Positions 24,478-34,000 of a DNA stretch of 57,344 nucleotides are shown here, one piece after another (within the stretch, counting starts at the first letter, position 1; each line of letters begins with the position of its first letter). The stretch is taken from positions 41,549 through 98,892 of the forward strand of contig PKWK01000009.1 of assembly GCA_003133205.1 (NCBI GenBank). The letters run 5' to 3'. The translations under genes were made by a program, and so were the position numbers. This DNA comes from Granulicella sp. Lineage in GTDB: Bacteria > Acidobacteriota > Terriglobia > Terriglobales > Acidobacteriaceae. Under the pieces are notes generated by a model. It saw only the letters and a program-made list of their open reading frames with translations, did no database searches and had not been told where the DNA came from.

Positions 24478-26516
24478 TCCGTTCTCCTATCGTCCCTTTG
24501 ACTGGTACATTCGATTACTGCGGGTGGATTTACCTCGCCTCGCCCCATAAATCTTTGAACATCTGCAATGTCATTCGTTATGCGGTACGGCGGCAGACTC
24601 TCGATGAATATGTTCCCGTAGGTTTGGTGCTGGATGCGCCGATCAAGCATGACCAATACACCGCGGTCGGTAGTAGACCGGATGAGCCTGCCAAATCCTT
24701 GCTTGAGGGCAATGGCGGCCTTGGGAACCTGACAGTCGAAGAATCCGCTGCCTCCGCTATTCTCGATCGCCTTGACGCGGGCCATGAGGACTGGATCGCT
24801 GGGTACGCCAAACGGAAGGCGGTCGACAATCACGCAACTCAACTGCTCGCCTTGTACGTCGATGCCTTGCCAGAATGATGAGGTACCAAAGAGAACCGCG
24901 TGCGGTGTCGTTCGGAACTGGTGAAGAAGCTCATTCCTCGTTGTGGTTCCATGTAGGAGCAGCGTATACGGCAGAACATCTTTCAACGCGAGGTGCATCT
25001 TCTGCATCATCTCGTAGCTGGTGAACAGGCAGAAAGCACGCCCCTGGCAGATTCGAAGGACTTCTGCGATATGCGTCTTTGCGGCGTCAAAGAAACCGTC
25101 GTCTCGCGGATCGGGAATGTCTTTTGGCACATACAGAAGCGTCTGCGTTGGGTAGTCAAAGAGGGATGGGACGATGATCTCTTCAGCCTCAGCTATTCCG
25201 AGCGCCTTCCTGAAGTGAGTGAACCCCTTTTGAACTGCGAGTGTCGCCGAGGTAAGGATCGTCGTATCGTATGTCTCGAACACGTTGACAGCCAGAATTT
25301 CAGACACGTCGATGGGCGTGGCCTGAATGAAGGTGTTCAGGGCGTTACCGTGGCCAGAGAGCCGCCGTTCTATCCAGAAAACGGCCGAGTCGGACGTTGA
25401 TTCGACAAGAAAACGAAGCTCTGAAAAGAGTTGGCCGGTTCTCTGGACAAGCGAAGCGGCGGACTCATCATCCTGGGCAACCGACTTGAGAACGCTATGA
25501 AGAAGTTGCAAGGATGACAGTACGCCCGAATAGATCTCATTCCGCGCAACGACAAACTCTGGCCGGCCGTCAAACGCTATCCGAGCTGGCTCTTTCTTTC
25601 CCGGCATTGCGGCCCACAATAAAGCGAATCGCTCTACAACCGTTGCGGCTACCTTGGAGACTTCTGCGCGGCGGTCCGCGTCACTCGTCCCCTTGCGGAT
25701 GTCCCACATGAGATCCTCGACTCTTCGGTTGCTAACGGCCACGCCGAAACAATCAGAAGCAATCTGCTCCAATTCGTGAGCTTCGTCGAAGACAACGGCA
25801 CTGGCAGGAGGCAGAACCGCAGCGTCCGGCGCCTTCATCTTGATTTCGAGGTCGGTAAAGAAGAGGTGATGATTGATGATGACGAGATTGCTTTCTGCCG
25901 CGCGCCGCCGCATCTCCGAAACGCAACAGTCGAGAAAATGAGCGCACTCTTTGCCAACACAAGCGTCTGTGCGGGCGTCGATCCTGCCCCAGAGAGTGCT
26001 TTTCTCGGGCAAGGATGCAATCTCCGCCCGATCGCCCGTAGCCGTCGTCTCGGCCCAATCCTGAATGATCTTGAAGTGAAGGGCTTCCGCCCCGGAGAGC
26101 GACGCCGGGTGCAGGTCTTGGAGTTTCTGCCGACAGAGGTAGTTGCTTCGACCCTTCATGTAGCAGATATTGAGAGGCCCAAGAATTGACTCCAGAAACG
26201 GTACGTCCTTGTAGAACAACTGCTCCTGCAGACTCTTGGTCCCGGTAGACAGAATGATTCGTCTGCCGGTGAGCATAGAGAAGCGCAACGTTGGATAGAT
26301 ATACGCTAGCGTCTTTCCTGTGCCGGTTCCGGCCTCTACGACGAGGTGTGTGCCCTCGATAAGCGCCTTCTCAACGCGGAGTGCCATCTGAAGTTGTCCG
26401 GATCGATACTCGAAGCGGAGACCGCTTGCCTTGGCAAGCACGCCGATTGGCGAAAAGAACTCTCCCACGCTGGGCATGACCATCTTAGTCCGCGCGAGAG
26501 GGATGTCTGGCTTCAT
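24462..26516 (-). CDS. dinG: DinG/XPD-type iron-sulphur DNA helicase
   Basis: The 684-residue protein is a superfamily-2 helicase. The P-loop VEAGTGTGKT is at about residues 60-69. Four cysteines follow (NYLCRQ, then DACVGKEC and FLDCC), matching the Fe-S cluster of the XPD/DinG family. The DEAH box VVFDEAHE is near residue 250, with later motifs TSATL, GTSSFWQGIDVQGEQL and QGFGRLIRS. Such enzymes unwind DNA 5'-3', including R-loops and repair forks. ATG 26516 is preferred over the frame's first GTG at 26540, since the box and -10 element lie between them; eight bases separate TATATG from this ATG, so the message may be leaderless. It leads a seven-gene operon. Confidence 0.9.
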   Translation of the reverse strand: MKPDIPLARTKMVMPSVGEFFSPIGVLAKASGLRFEYRSGQLQMALRVEKALIEGTHLVVEAGTGTGKTLAYIYPTLRFSMLTGRRIILSTGTKSLQEQLFYKDVPFLESILGPLNICYMKGRSNYLCRQKLQDLHPASLSGAEALHFKIIQDWAETTATGDRAEIASLPEKSTLWGRIDARTDACVGKECAHFLDCCVSEMRRRAAESNLVIINHHLFFTDLEIKMKAPDAAVLPPASAVVFDEAHELEQIASDCFGVAVSNRRVEDLMWDIRKGTSDADRRAEVSKVAATVVERFALLWAAMPGKKEPARIAFDGRPEFVVARNEIYSGVLSSLQLLHSVLKSVAQDDESAASLVQRTGQLFSELRFLVESTSDSAVFWIERRLSGHGNALNTFIQATPIDVSEILAVNVFETYDTTILTSATLAVQKGFTHFRKALGIAEAEEIIVPSLFDYPTQTLLYVPKDIPDPRDDGFFDAAKTHIAEVLRICQGRAFCLFTSYEMMQKMHLALKDVLPYTLLLHGTTTRNELLHQFRTTPHAVLFGTSSFWQGIDVQGEQLSCVIVDRLPFGVPSDPVLMARVKAIENSGGSGFFDCQVPKAAIALKQGFGRLIRSTTDRGVLVMLDRRIQHQTYGNIFIESLPPYRITNDIADVQRFMGRGEVNPPAVIECTSQRDDRRTECAIR

Positions 26517-26524
26517 AGTTTCAG

Positions 26525-26556
26525 CATATACCAGTACCACTATGCAGTGGTAGTAT
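26525..26556. promoter_or_regulatory. TACCAC box 4: palindromic operator between dinG and a divergent frame
   Basis: Box TATACCAGTACCACT (26527-26541) is followed by ATGC and AGTGGTAGTATTAG, making the near-perfect palindrome TACCACTATGCAGTGGTA. On the minus strand the box gives the -10-like TATATG directly before dinG. This copy shows both half-sites most clearly. Confidence 0.65.
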
Positions 26557-26595
26557 TAGCGTAATTGAATTGCTTGCTGCTGACGAAAGGCTCAC

Positions 26596-26754
26596 ATGTT
26601 TCCTGCACCAGCGTCCAATACTCCCAATATGACAAGACTCGGAACTGGTTGGACGTGGCCCGTCCGTCCTGCAGCTTCTGAAATATCCCTGTCGGCACCG
26701 ACAACCGTTCTGCCGGTGTTTGATGTGAAGCGTCCCGACAGGGAAGACTTATAA
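26596..26754 (+). CDS. Possible 52-residue protein divergent from dinG
   Basis: After GAAAGG at good spacing, ATG 26596 opens a 52-residue frame (MFPAPASNTPNMTRLGTGWT, WPVRPAASEI..., ending KRPDREDL). It starts about 40 bases beyond the palindromic box 4. A competing minus-strand frame (26592-26801, overlapping the end of the next gene) covers the same DNA, so the strand is uncertain. Confidence 0.35.
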   Translation: MFPAPASNTPNMTRLGTGWTWPVRPAASEISLSAPTTVLPVFDVKRPDREDL

Positions 26755-26779
26755 TCGTCCTGCTTGACCGGGGGAACCC

Positions 26780-27082
26780 TCAACCTATCGCTTCCTGCCA
26801 TTTGCTTTCTACCCCCACCGATTTATGCACTGTCCACTCCATGCCGAGGATGCGAGCACAATCGTTCCCAATCAGGAGCCAGCCGAAATCGTCGCCTGAT
26901 CGCGGGTAGCGTCCAATATCATCCGGGTGGACAGCTTCCATATCGCGGGTCACATATACCCTACGTACGGGCTTGCCGGGGTCCAGATCCTTTTGACATT
27001 TGACACAAAACCGTTTTGTGCGGGGTTTGCGCCTCGCGTCGTAGTCGATGAACTCTTTCCGAATCGGAGTTTCTTCCGGCAT
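26780..27082 (-). CDS. Small protein with a CxxC pair
   Basis: The 100-residue product begins MPEETPIRKEFIDYDARRKP and has FCVKCQKDLDPGKPVRRVYV, a half zinc ribbon, then DFGWLLIGNDCARILGMEW. GAGGTG precedes the ATG. It is transcribed away from the helicase-loader gene at 27210. Function unknown. Confidence 0.65.
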   Translation of the reverse strand: MPEETPIRKEFIDYDARRKPRTKRFCVKCQKDLDPGKPVRRVYVTRDMEAVHPDDIGRYPRSGDDFGWLLIGNDCARILGMEWTVHKSVGVESKWQEAIG

Positions 27083-27209
27083 TTTTCACCTCTGGGGATC
27101 TGCTTTTGATATAGCGAGTTACACTGAAAACGGTGCCAATTGAGGTACAGTGAGAACCATCAACTTCAGGCTCGGCAGGGAACGCCGGACCGGAATTGAT
27201 AGAGAGACT

Positions 27210-27977
27210 ATGGCCGAAGTCTGCAGCGTCTGTGATGGTTCGGGACTCCGCATCGTTCAAGAGAATGATCGCAACGTTGCGCGACCGTGTGAGTGTCGGC
27301 TTGCACAGCGGGCGGCGCGGATGCTCGAGCGCGCACGGATCCCCAAGCGGTACGAGCATTGCTCGCTGGATAGCTACGAGAGCAAGTTCCGCGGCGCCGA
27401 TAAAAGCCTTGCGGCAGCTCACATGAGGGCAAGGAAGTTCGTCGAAGGGTATCCCATCGAAAGCGCAGGCACGGGTTTGCTTCTCACAGGCTCCATAGGC
27501 GTCGGCAAGACTCACCTGGCCGTTGGCATTCTGCAAGCCGTGATCATGGAGCGTGGGGCTTCTGGACTCTTCTGGGACTATCGGGAGCTGCTGAAGGAAG
27601 TCCAGAACAGCTACAACCAGAACGTCCAGGCGACCGAGATGGAGATACTTCGCCCGATCTGCAAAGCGGAGGTCCTCGTGCTTGACGAGCTCGGCGCGGC
27701 CAAGCCGAGCGAATGGGTGTGGGATACGGTGGCCCAAGTTCTGAACTCGCGCTATAACGACCGTCTCACCACTATCATCACCACTAATTACGCGAATACC
27801 GCTCCACTTGGCGTAGACCCAGGATCGAACGGACAAATCCGAGCCTCGATGCGCGAGGAGACCCTCGGCGACCGCATCGGCGAACGCATGCGCTCGCGGC
27901 TGCAGGAGATGTGCGTGGTAGTCGAGATGCATGGTGACGATTTCCGTCAAAAAGTAAAACGTGCGAGTTTTGCCTGA
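27210..27977 (+). CDS. DnaC/IstB-like helicase-loader ATPase
   Basis: The 255-residue protein begins with a small Cys motif (CSVCDG...RPCECR, residues 5-29), as seen in DnaC/DnaI-like loaders. An AAA+ core follows: P-loop TGSIGVGKTH at 93-102, Walker B VLVLDELG near 152 and sensor I TTIITTNY near 188, plus an arginine-rich end (RIGERMRSRL). Such proteins load the replicative helicase or serve transposition; no transposase is adjacent, so loading at a plasmid or phage-type origin fits better. ATG 27210 has GAGAG upstream; an upstream GTG would add 20 residues lacking the conserved start. Confidence 0.8.
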   Translation: MAEVCSVCDGSGLRIVQENDRNVARPCECRLAQRAARMLERARIPKRYEHCSLDSYESKFRGADKSLAAAHMRARKFVEGYPIESAGTGLLLTGSIGVGKTHLAVGILQAVIMERGASGLFWDYRELLKEVQNSYNQNVQATEMEILRPICKAEVLVLDELGAAKPSEWVWDTVAQVLNSRYNDRLTTIITTNYANTAPLGVDPGSNGQIRASMREETLGDRIGERMRSRLQEMCVVVEMHGDDFRQKVKRASFA

Positions 27978-28045
27978 GCGCTGGCCCACATGTGTACGCG
28001 CGGTCACCTTTTGAACGCGCGGGCCTCGATATGATGAATGGCACC

Positions 28046-28303
28046 ATGTCAGACGACACATACGTCCGTGGGTTGGTACTAAGGACGGTCCAGATATTGG
28101 TGAGCCACCCAAAAGCAGTCGTTGTTGAATCCGATCGCGAAGCCGATACCGTCACATTCGTAATCTCAGTCGATCGCGATGACTTGGCTAAACTGGGCGG
28201 CAATGACGGACGGATTGCCCACTCGCTAAACATCCTTGTGGGTGCAATAGGCAGGAAGCTCGGGCAGTCAATGTCGGTTGAGATCGACGGGCGCCGCCGC
28301 TAG
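28046..28303 (+). CDS. KhpA-like KH-domain RNA-binding protein
   Basis: The 85-residue product fits the small KH proteins of the KhpA (YlqC) type: VRGLVLRTVQILVSHPKAVV, acidic strand READTVTFVISVDRDDLAKL, the GxxG-like loop GGNDGRIAHSL, then KLGQSMSVEI. KhpA proteins bind RNA, usually with KhpB, and influence cell division and translation. An accessory copy is unusual. It follows the helicase-loader gene by 69 bases, likely in one transcript. ATG 28046 is the start closest to the conserved region; others at 28031/28034 are possible. Confidence 0.75.
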   Translation: MSDDTYVRGLVLRTVQILVSHPKAVVVESDREADTVTFVISVDRDDLAKLGGNDGRIAHSLNILVGAIGRKLGQSMSVEIDGRRR

Positions 28304-28554
28304 ATTCTACCCGCAGCCTTTTGGTCCTCATGCGCGGCTCTCCAGCCCCGCGACCAGCCTGGACCTAGATTCCTGTTGGTTCGCCACACCTCTTCCAGCC
28401 GGGTCCACATCTGAGCGACGGTAGTGCTCTTGGTTTCAAGCATTTCTTCGTCCGTGCGTCCCTCGTAGGCGGCACAGTCCAGCCGATCCTGAAAGCCGAC
28501 CTCGTAATCGGCCAACTCCTCGTCTTCACGCTCGATGTCGTCTATGGAAGGCAT
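28300..28554 (-). CDS. Small acidic unknown protein
   Basis: This 84-residue product begins MPSIDDIEREDEELADYEVG and has a Trp-rich basic end (MWTRLEEVWRTNRNLGPGWSRGWRAAHEDQ). Its 3' end overlaps the KH gene by four bases in convergent orientation. The region 28555-28715 upstream shows no gene I can support. Function unknown. Confidence 0.55.
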   Translation of the reverse strand: MPSIDDIEREDEELADYEVGFQDRLDCAAYEGRTDEEMLETKSTTVAQMWTRLEEVWRTNRNLGPGWSRGWRAAHEDQKAAGRI

Positions 28555-28715
28555 ATACGGTATTGGCGAAGCCAGTTCCCATCATACTGGGCCACTCGAA
28601 ATTGGAGCAAGAAGCGGGTCGACTGGATACTGTTATTCTTGAGCCTGATAAAACCATGGCAAACCGTAAGCGAGTCACGACAATCGGGGGCGCCTTGTGC
28701 TGCGAGATCGCGAGC

Positions 28716-29048
28716 CTACCACCACTCCTGAGCGCCGCCGATCACTGCACGGTGTGAGCGTGTTTCCACTGTCAGCCCATTGTGTCCCCGGAATACACGG
28801 CGAATTGGATCTTTGGACTGAACACTTCCCAGAGCCCCTCCGCCGGGCGTAAACCATCGAAAGTGCTTGGGTTGTAGTAACCCGAATCCATGATCTGCGA
28901 TGATGAGCTTCCCTTGATCGAATACATCAACAATGGCCTCTAGCTTGCCCTCGAATAGCACATACAGTCGAGTATCTGTAAGGATGTAGCGCCTCGAAAG
29001 TGTTTCCTCTATTTGCTTCGGAACTGCGCCAACGTCATAGATACACAC
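28716..29048 (-). CDS. Small unknown protein after the J-domain gene
   Basis: A 110-residue product (GTG start) with RRYILTDTRLYVLFEGKLEAIV and KHFRWFTPGGGALGS; it looks beta-rich. It overlaps the J-domain gene by 40 bases in another frame, so the two are likely coupled. AGGGTGA lies upstream. No family recognised. As the last gene of the repair module it may be a dedicated partner of the J-domain protein. Confidence 0.55.
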   Translation of the reverse strand: MCIYDVGAVPKQIEETLSRRYILTDTRLYVLFEGKLEAIVDVFDQGKLIIADHGFGLLQPKHFRWFTPGGGALGSVQSKDPIRRVFRGHNGLTVETRSHRAVIGGAQEWW

Positions 29049-30934
29049 TGGCTCACCCTGGCGTCTACTTCGATAATCCGTCCGCTATACCCCGCGAGGT
29101 AAGCGTTTTGTCCAGACCTCGCGAAGTTCGCAGCATAGATCCAATCGGCCCCAAATGCCCCTCCGATTTGGACAGACATTAATAGAGTGACTGCCCTCCC
29201 GTCTTTCAAAGTGACTGAGGTGCGATGCAGCATCTGCTCGTAGCTGACTGCCTCCACCTCGGAACTTGATAGGTGCGATACGTCGAGACCGGTGAGCAAC
29301 TCCATTGCTGCCCCGAGTTCCTGAAACCTCTGCGTAAATTCAGGCCGTCCTTGATTTCGATCAGGATGCCAACGCATGGCTAACGCTCTATAGCGTCGCG
29401 TGATCTCATCGGGACTCACTGGCAGAGAAAGCTCCATCAATTTCAGCGCGGCGTTAACGTCAGCACTCACCCCAACTCTTGCGGACCTCTCTGACACGAC
29501 CTCCGTCCAACCTTCCTTAGTGGGGAATCTAATGCCCCAGGTGGGTCGCCCGGTCGCCACGTCATAGCACCAAGCTTCGTCTACGGCGGTCAGAAGATAT
29601 CTTCTCCGATCAGTGGTGAGCGCCACGCAGCGGACGTGACTCTTCAACTGACTGTCTGCGATGCCAAACCGTTTAGCCTGTGCCTGGTATTCGGGGAGAG
29701 TCTCAACGGACTCTTCTATGATAGGTTCGAGTAGTTCGGAATAACCATGAAGTATGCCTTCCGTCGACATGAAGAGGGCACCAGAACCGTCTCCGTTCAC
29801 GTCAGTTCGGTAGACATCGTATTTCAATCCCCGCTCCGCCACTTTCACCCCATCACTATTTGTGGTCATTGCGACCGCAGGTGCCTCCGGGAAATCCTCC
29901 CGCCTGCCTCTAGGATCGAGCCAAACCGTCGAGCCGACGGTAGCGAACATTTGACGATAAGCTGGATTTGGGCGGTCCAGTCCCGACAACTTTATCTCCG
30001 ATAGCAAACTCCATCCGCTACCTGAAACGATGAACCGAGGCATACCAGACCGATTGCTCTGCGCTTCTGAGTTTTCTTCGTGTGCACGTGCCGGAGTATC
30101 ACCCGTTCGGGCGCGCTCCTCCCAACCTATGGGGGTCTTCGGTAGTCGTATGTATGGCAGCTTTCCTACCTGCAGTAGCCGTGCCCGGGCAGCACTTCGG
30201 GATTGCGCGCTCCTAGCCAGAGTCACTGTACTCATGCCTGTCGAAGGAGCGCCCGAACTAGGTCGCTCCTCTGGAGCAACTGTACTGAGGTCGAAGCTCG
30301 CCGAGTAGAGACGAAAGGTTGGTGGCTGGCTGACCCTGCGAATGCGTCCCCCCTTTTCCAGCCAGGAAGCGAGTGCGCTGAGTCGGCGTCCATCTCCCGG
30401 AACAGACTGCTTGAGTTCGCTTTGTTTGATCCCGGGCTCACGTTCAATAGCAGCCACGATGCCTTCAACAAGAACCAAGTCCGAGTCGGCCTGCTCGGCA
30501 GTAGGCATCCATTGATTCAGTTCGGGAGTACCTAACAGCGTTTCCTTCAACTCTCGGATACCGCTCCGATCACCTATGACCGCCATTAGCGTGCCCCCGG
30601 TATGAACGGCGTGCGATGTCGAGATGTCAAAACTTCCGTACGCCCGTTTCATCTCGGCGACCACAGCAGGCATTAGTGGTAAGGTTCTTCGCGCGGCTCG
30701 TACAGCGCGCTCAAAATCACCCGAGGACTTGGCCTCCTCAATCATTCCGCTTAGCTTGAAGTATTCGTCGACAGCGGCTTTTCCCGACAGAACACACGTT
30801 CCTCGGCCCAAGTCTTGTTGAGCAGGATCCGGTTTTCTTCGGCCGGCTTCGGTTTTGCTTCGGGCGGGAAGATCATGCCTACGCGGTGCAGGGCTACTCG
30901 TCACCCCAAAAATCCGTTTCAAGAAACTCAGCAT
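29009..30934 (-). CDS. J-domain protein with winged-helix part
   Basis: The 641-residue protein has a DnaJ-type J-domain at about residues 498-550 (SPDEITRRYRALAMRWHPDRN...FQELGAAMELL). The HPD tripeptide that stimulates Hsp70 ATPase is intact. Residues about 150-205 (LVEGIVAAIEREPGIKQSELK...ASWLEKGGRIRRV) look like a winged helix. Residues about 385-480 contain repeated beta stretches (YDVYRTDVNGDGSGALFM...TTDRRRYLLTAV). No DnaK is encoded in the window, so it must recruit the host Hsp70. ATG 30934 has AAGGA upstream. It follows the AddA-like gene by 82 bases. Confidence 0.75.
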   Translation of the reverse strand: MLSFLKRIFGVTSSPAPRRHDLPARSKTEAGRRKPDPAQQDLGRGTCVLSGKAAVDEYFKLSGMIEEAKSSGDFERAVRAARRTLPLMPAVVAEMKRAYGSFDISTSHAVHTGGTLMAVIGDRSGIRELKETLLGTPELNQWMPTAEQADSDLVLVEGIVAAIEREPGIKQSELKQSVPGDGRRLSALASWLEKGGRIRRVSQPPTFRLYSASFDLSTVAPEERPSSGAPSTGMSTVTLARSAQSRSAARARLLQVGKLPYIRLPKTPIGWEERARTGDTPARAHEENSEAQSNRSGMPRFIVSGSGWSLLSEIKLSGLDRPNPAYRQMFATVGSTVWLDPRGRREDFPEAPAVAMTTNSDGVKVAERGLKYDVYRTDVNGDGSGALFMSTEGILHGYSELLEPIIEESVETLPEYQAQAKRFGIADSQLKSHVRCVALTTDRRRYLLTAVDEAWCYDVATGRPTWGIRFPTKEGWTEVVSERSARVGVSADVNAALKLMELSLPVSPDEITRRYRALAMRWHPDRNQGRPEFTQRFQELGAAMELLTGLDVSHLSSSEVEAVSYEQMLHRTSVTLKDGRAVTLLMSVQIGGAFGADWIYAANFARSGQNAYLAGYSGRIIEVDARVSQCVSMTLAQFRSK

Positions 30935-31016
30935 TTCAGAACGTCCTTCGGTGCCCGATTCGATGCTAACCGAGAGCCCAGTCGATCCGGCCCGGTCATC
31001 GGCTAGAAATATTGAT

Positions 31017-34000
31017 CTAGGTCTGCGGCATCCGCGTTACCGTGATGACGGTTCCAGGCGTAACCAGGACAATCAGCCCGCGCTCGACGTCTGTCATTTC
31101 GAGATAAGCGCCAACTTGTGCGCGATAGCGCTCGATCATTTCGGCGGATGGGGCAACGTCGCTCTTCCAATCCACTACAACCTGTGGCTCACCGTCCGGA
31201 CCGAACGCGATAGCGTCTGCAATACCTGCTGTCGCCTCTTCCTGTTGTTCCGTAACGACCGACGCGTAGACCGGAAACTCCGGCATCAGGCTTGGGCGCA
31301 GCGCCGCGATCTCCGGAAGGGCCAGCGCTCGCATAACGGTGGTAGTGAGTTCTGTGGGCGCGAGCCCCTGGGCCGGATCGTCGACTACGGGACGATTCAA
31401 TGCGCAAATCAGAGTAGCCGCGCGGGCACGGAGCGCCTTCTCGGTTTCTTCGGTTTCTCCGGTTAGGACTTCCTCTATGAGCTTGTGCAGCAAGAGGCCA
31501 CGCTCGCGGCCCCCCTGAACATTGATCGGCGGGTTTTCCTTGGCGGACTCGCCTTCGCGATCAGCTAGCAATATGCCCGGGACCTCTCGTTCCAGCACTG
31601 GCCCTGCCCCGAACTCATCCCTGCTTGGCACGAGCCAGACGATGTGTCGTTGCCGCGCAGCGATTGCCGCAGCTTCGGCGGCGAAGATCTCGCGGGTCTG
31701 GCCGTTCTCTTGAGCGGTCGCGCCGGCGCCGGTGTCGGCAGCAAAATGGCTGACATCAAGGCTGGGAAGGTCAGGAAGGGAGAGGTCGAGCAGCGAGATC
31801 CACGCGGAGCTTCTGGCGGCGACGTCCAATCTGGGCAGAACCAGCAGCTCTCGCGCGCGGGTCGCAGCCACGTACCAGAGACGGATCCGCTCGCGGTCGA
31901 GTTCGGTCTTTTCGGCATCGCGCGCGGTTTCATAGCCGTTTGGCTTGACGCCGAAGACGGGACAATAGAAGTGTCCGCTAGCGCGATCGGTGACGGCGTT
32001 CTCCGGCACCATGATCTGCGTCATGGTATTGATGGGCACGACGATCGGCCATTCCAAGCCTTTGGCGGCGTGCATAGTGTAAAGCGCCACAGCTTCTTCC
32101 TGAGCGTCCGGGCGGCCCTCGATAGCACGCGTTTCGTCGGTCCAGGCCGCGGTCATCGTCTCGGCGAAGGCGCGTAAGCCGCGCACCGCAAAGGACCGGC
32201 TAAGGGACAGGTAGAGATCGACATTGGCGAGCGCGCGTTCGGCCTGCCCGCGATGGCGCTCGAGGAGAATCGGGCGCATCCGGAGTACGTCGACCGCTTG
32301 CGATAGGAGGTCGTATGGCGTAGTGGCGTTGATCCGGCGACGCAACACCTGCAGTCTGCCGATCATGTCGCGAGCAAGAGGATGGCTTAAATGCTCGGGA
32401 TCGACGCCAAGATCGAGCCGCGGCAGAGCGTCGGGCATTGTCTCCAAGCGCGGCAACGCCCAGACGATATCAAGCAACTCCTCCTCGCTTAGACCAACGA
32501 GCGGTCCGCGTAGCACTGCGCCGAGTGCGAGCGTATCCCTTTGGTCCGCCAGGACGCGGGTGATTGCAATGAGATCTTGAATCTCTTGACGGCGGAACAG
32601 ACCTTTCCCGGCTTGGGTTGAGACCGGAATGCCGCGTCGCTCCAGCGCCTCTTCATAGCGCCACAGATCACTTCCCGTCGGCGCCAACAGGGCGATATCG
32701 CCGGGCCGGCATGGTCGGCGCTCGCTGGTTCTCCGATCAAAGATCGCATCGCTGCCGATGAGGCGTGCGCACATATCGGCGACGGCTTCAGCTTCGCCGT
32801 CCCGCCTCTGCTCCGCCGAGGCGTTGCCATTCTCGTCCGCGACCGCAACGTCAAGGGCAGCGACGCACAAACCCTCATCACGCTCGGAATGAAAAGCGTC
32901 CAACGGGGTGAAGCCTGGCTGACCGTTCTCGACCGAGAGAAGGGTTCCAAAACGCTCGTTCACGTACTTCAAGATCGGCGCACATGAGCGGAAGTTGGTA
33001 GAGATCGGCAGCACGCTTTCGGGGGCCTGGGCCAGGAAGGCCTCGCGCGCCTGAATATAAGCGGCGACGTCAGCGCCGCGAAAGCGATAGATCGCCTGTT
33101 TGGGATCGCCCACCAAGAACAGCGCGCCCGGCCGAATGCAGAACGCCGTCCAGTCGGCGCCACCCACCCCGGGCGGCGGTTCGCCACAAAGACGCCAGAA
33201 GATTTCGGTCTGAAGCAGGTCGGTGTCTTGAAACTCGTCGACGAGGACATACGCAAACTGGGCGGCAAGCGCGTGGCGTACGGCTTCGTGGTCACGCAGC
33301 AGATCGCGGGCGGAGAAGATCAGGTCATCGAAGTCAAGCAGCGCTGCAGATCGCTTGTAGTCCCGGAACCGGTCCATTACCGGTTGCACGAGGCGTACGA
33401 GGTCAGCAAGAACGCGCGCCGCAACCGCCTTCAACAGCCTTGTCCATGTCTCGCAGGAATTTGCATTGTAAGTCTCGGCTGCGGCATTCAGCCGGTCGCC
33501 ATCGGCCTTCGAGAGTCCCACCCGCTTGGCAGCTTCGCCCCATTTTCCCTTTTTCTTATAGGCACGGAAGCTCCCGGTAGCCGTGCAAAGATCAGGGTGC
33601 GGACGCGCGATCAACAGCCGAACGAGATCAACTGGTGCTTCGGCGGTGAGAGCAAAAGCGACGTCCTCAGCCATCTCGGAGAAACGCGCAGCCATCGCGG
33701 CGGTTTCCGGCTCATCGGCGGTGGCATCCCGCACGAAGGCGGAAAAATTATCTGCCGCCTGCCGAAAGGCGCTCACCAGCGGCGTCAAGGCACTCGGCTC
33801 GTCGACGGTCATCACGCGTCGTCCGCGGAGATGACGCAGGATGGTATGAATGAGATCGACGGTTTCGCCCGGCTCCCGGATCACCATCTCGGCGAGGAGA
33901 CTGCCGCCGTCGCCCGCCAGTTCCTCGCGGAGCCAGGTCTCGGTCGTCTCGACAAAAGCGAGATCGGATTGGTTGCGGTCCATCACCGCAGCCCCGGGAT

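Noticed and set aside
26961..28112. Minus-strand 383-residue frame
   Set aside because: It lies opposite the helicase-loader ATPase with its clear P-loop.
28563..28757. Plus-strand frame starting TTG (MAKPVPIILGHSKLEQEAGR)
   Set aside because: It has no Shine-Dalgarno, overlaps the end of the convergent gene and has poor composition in its second half.
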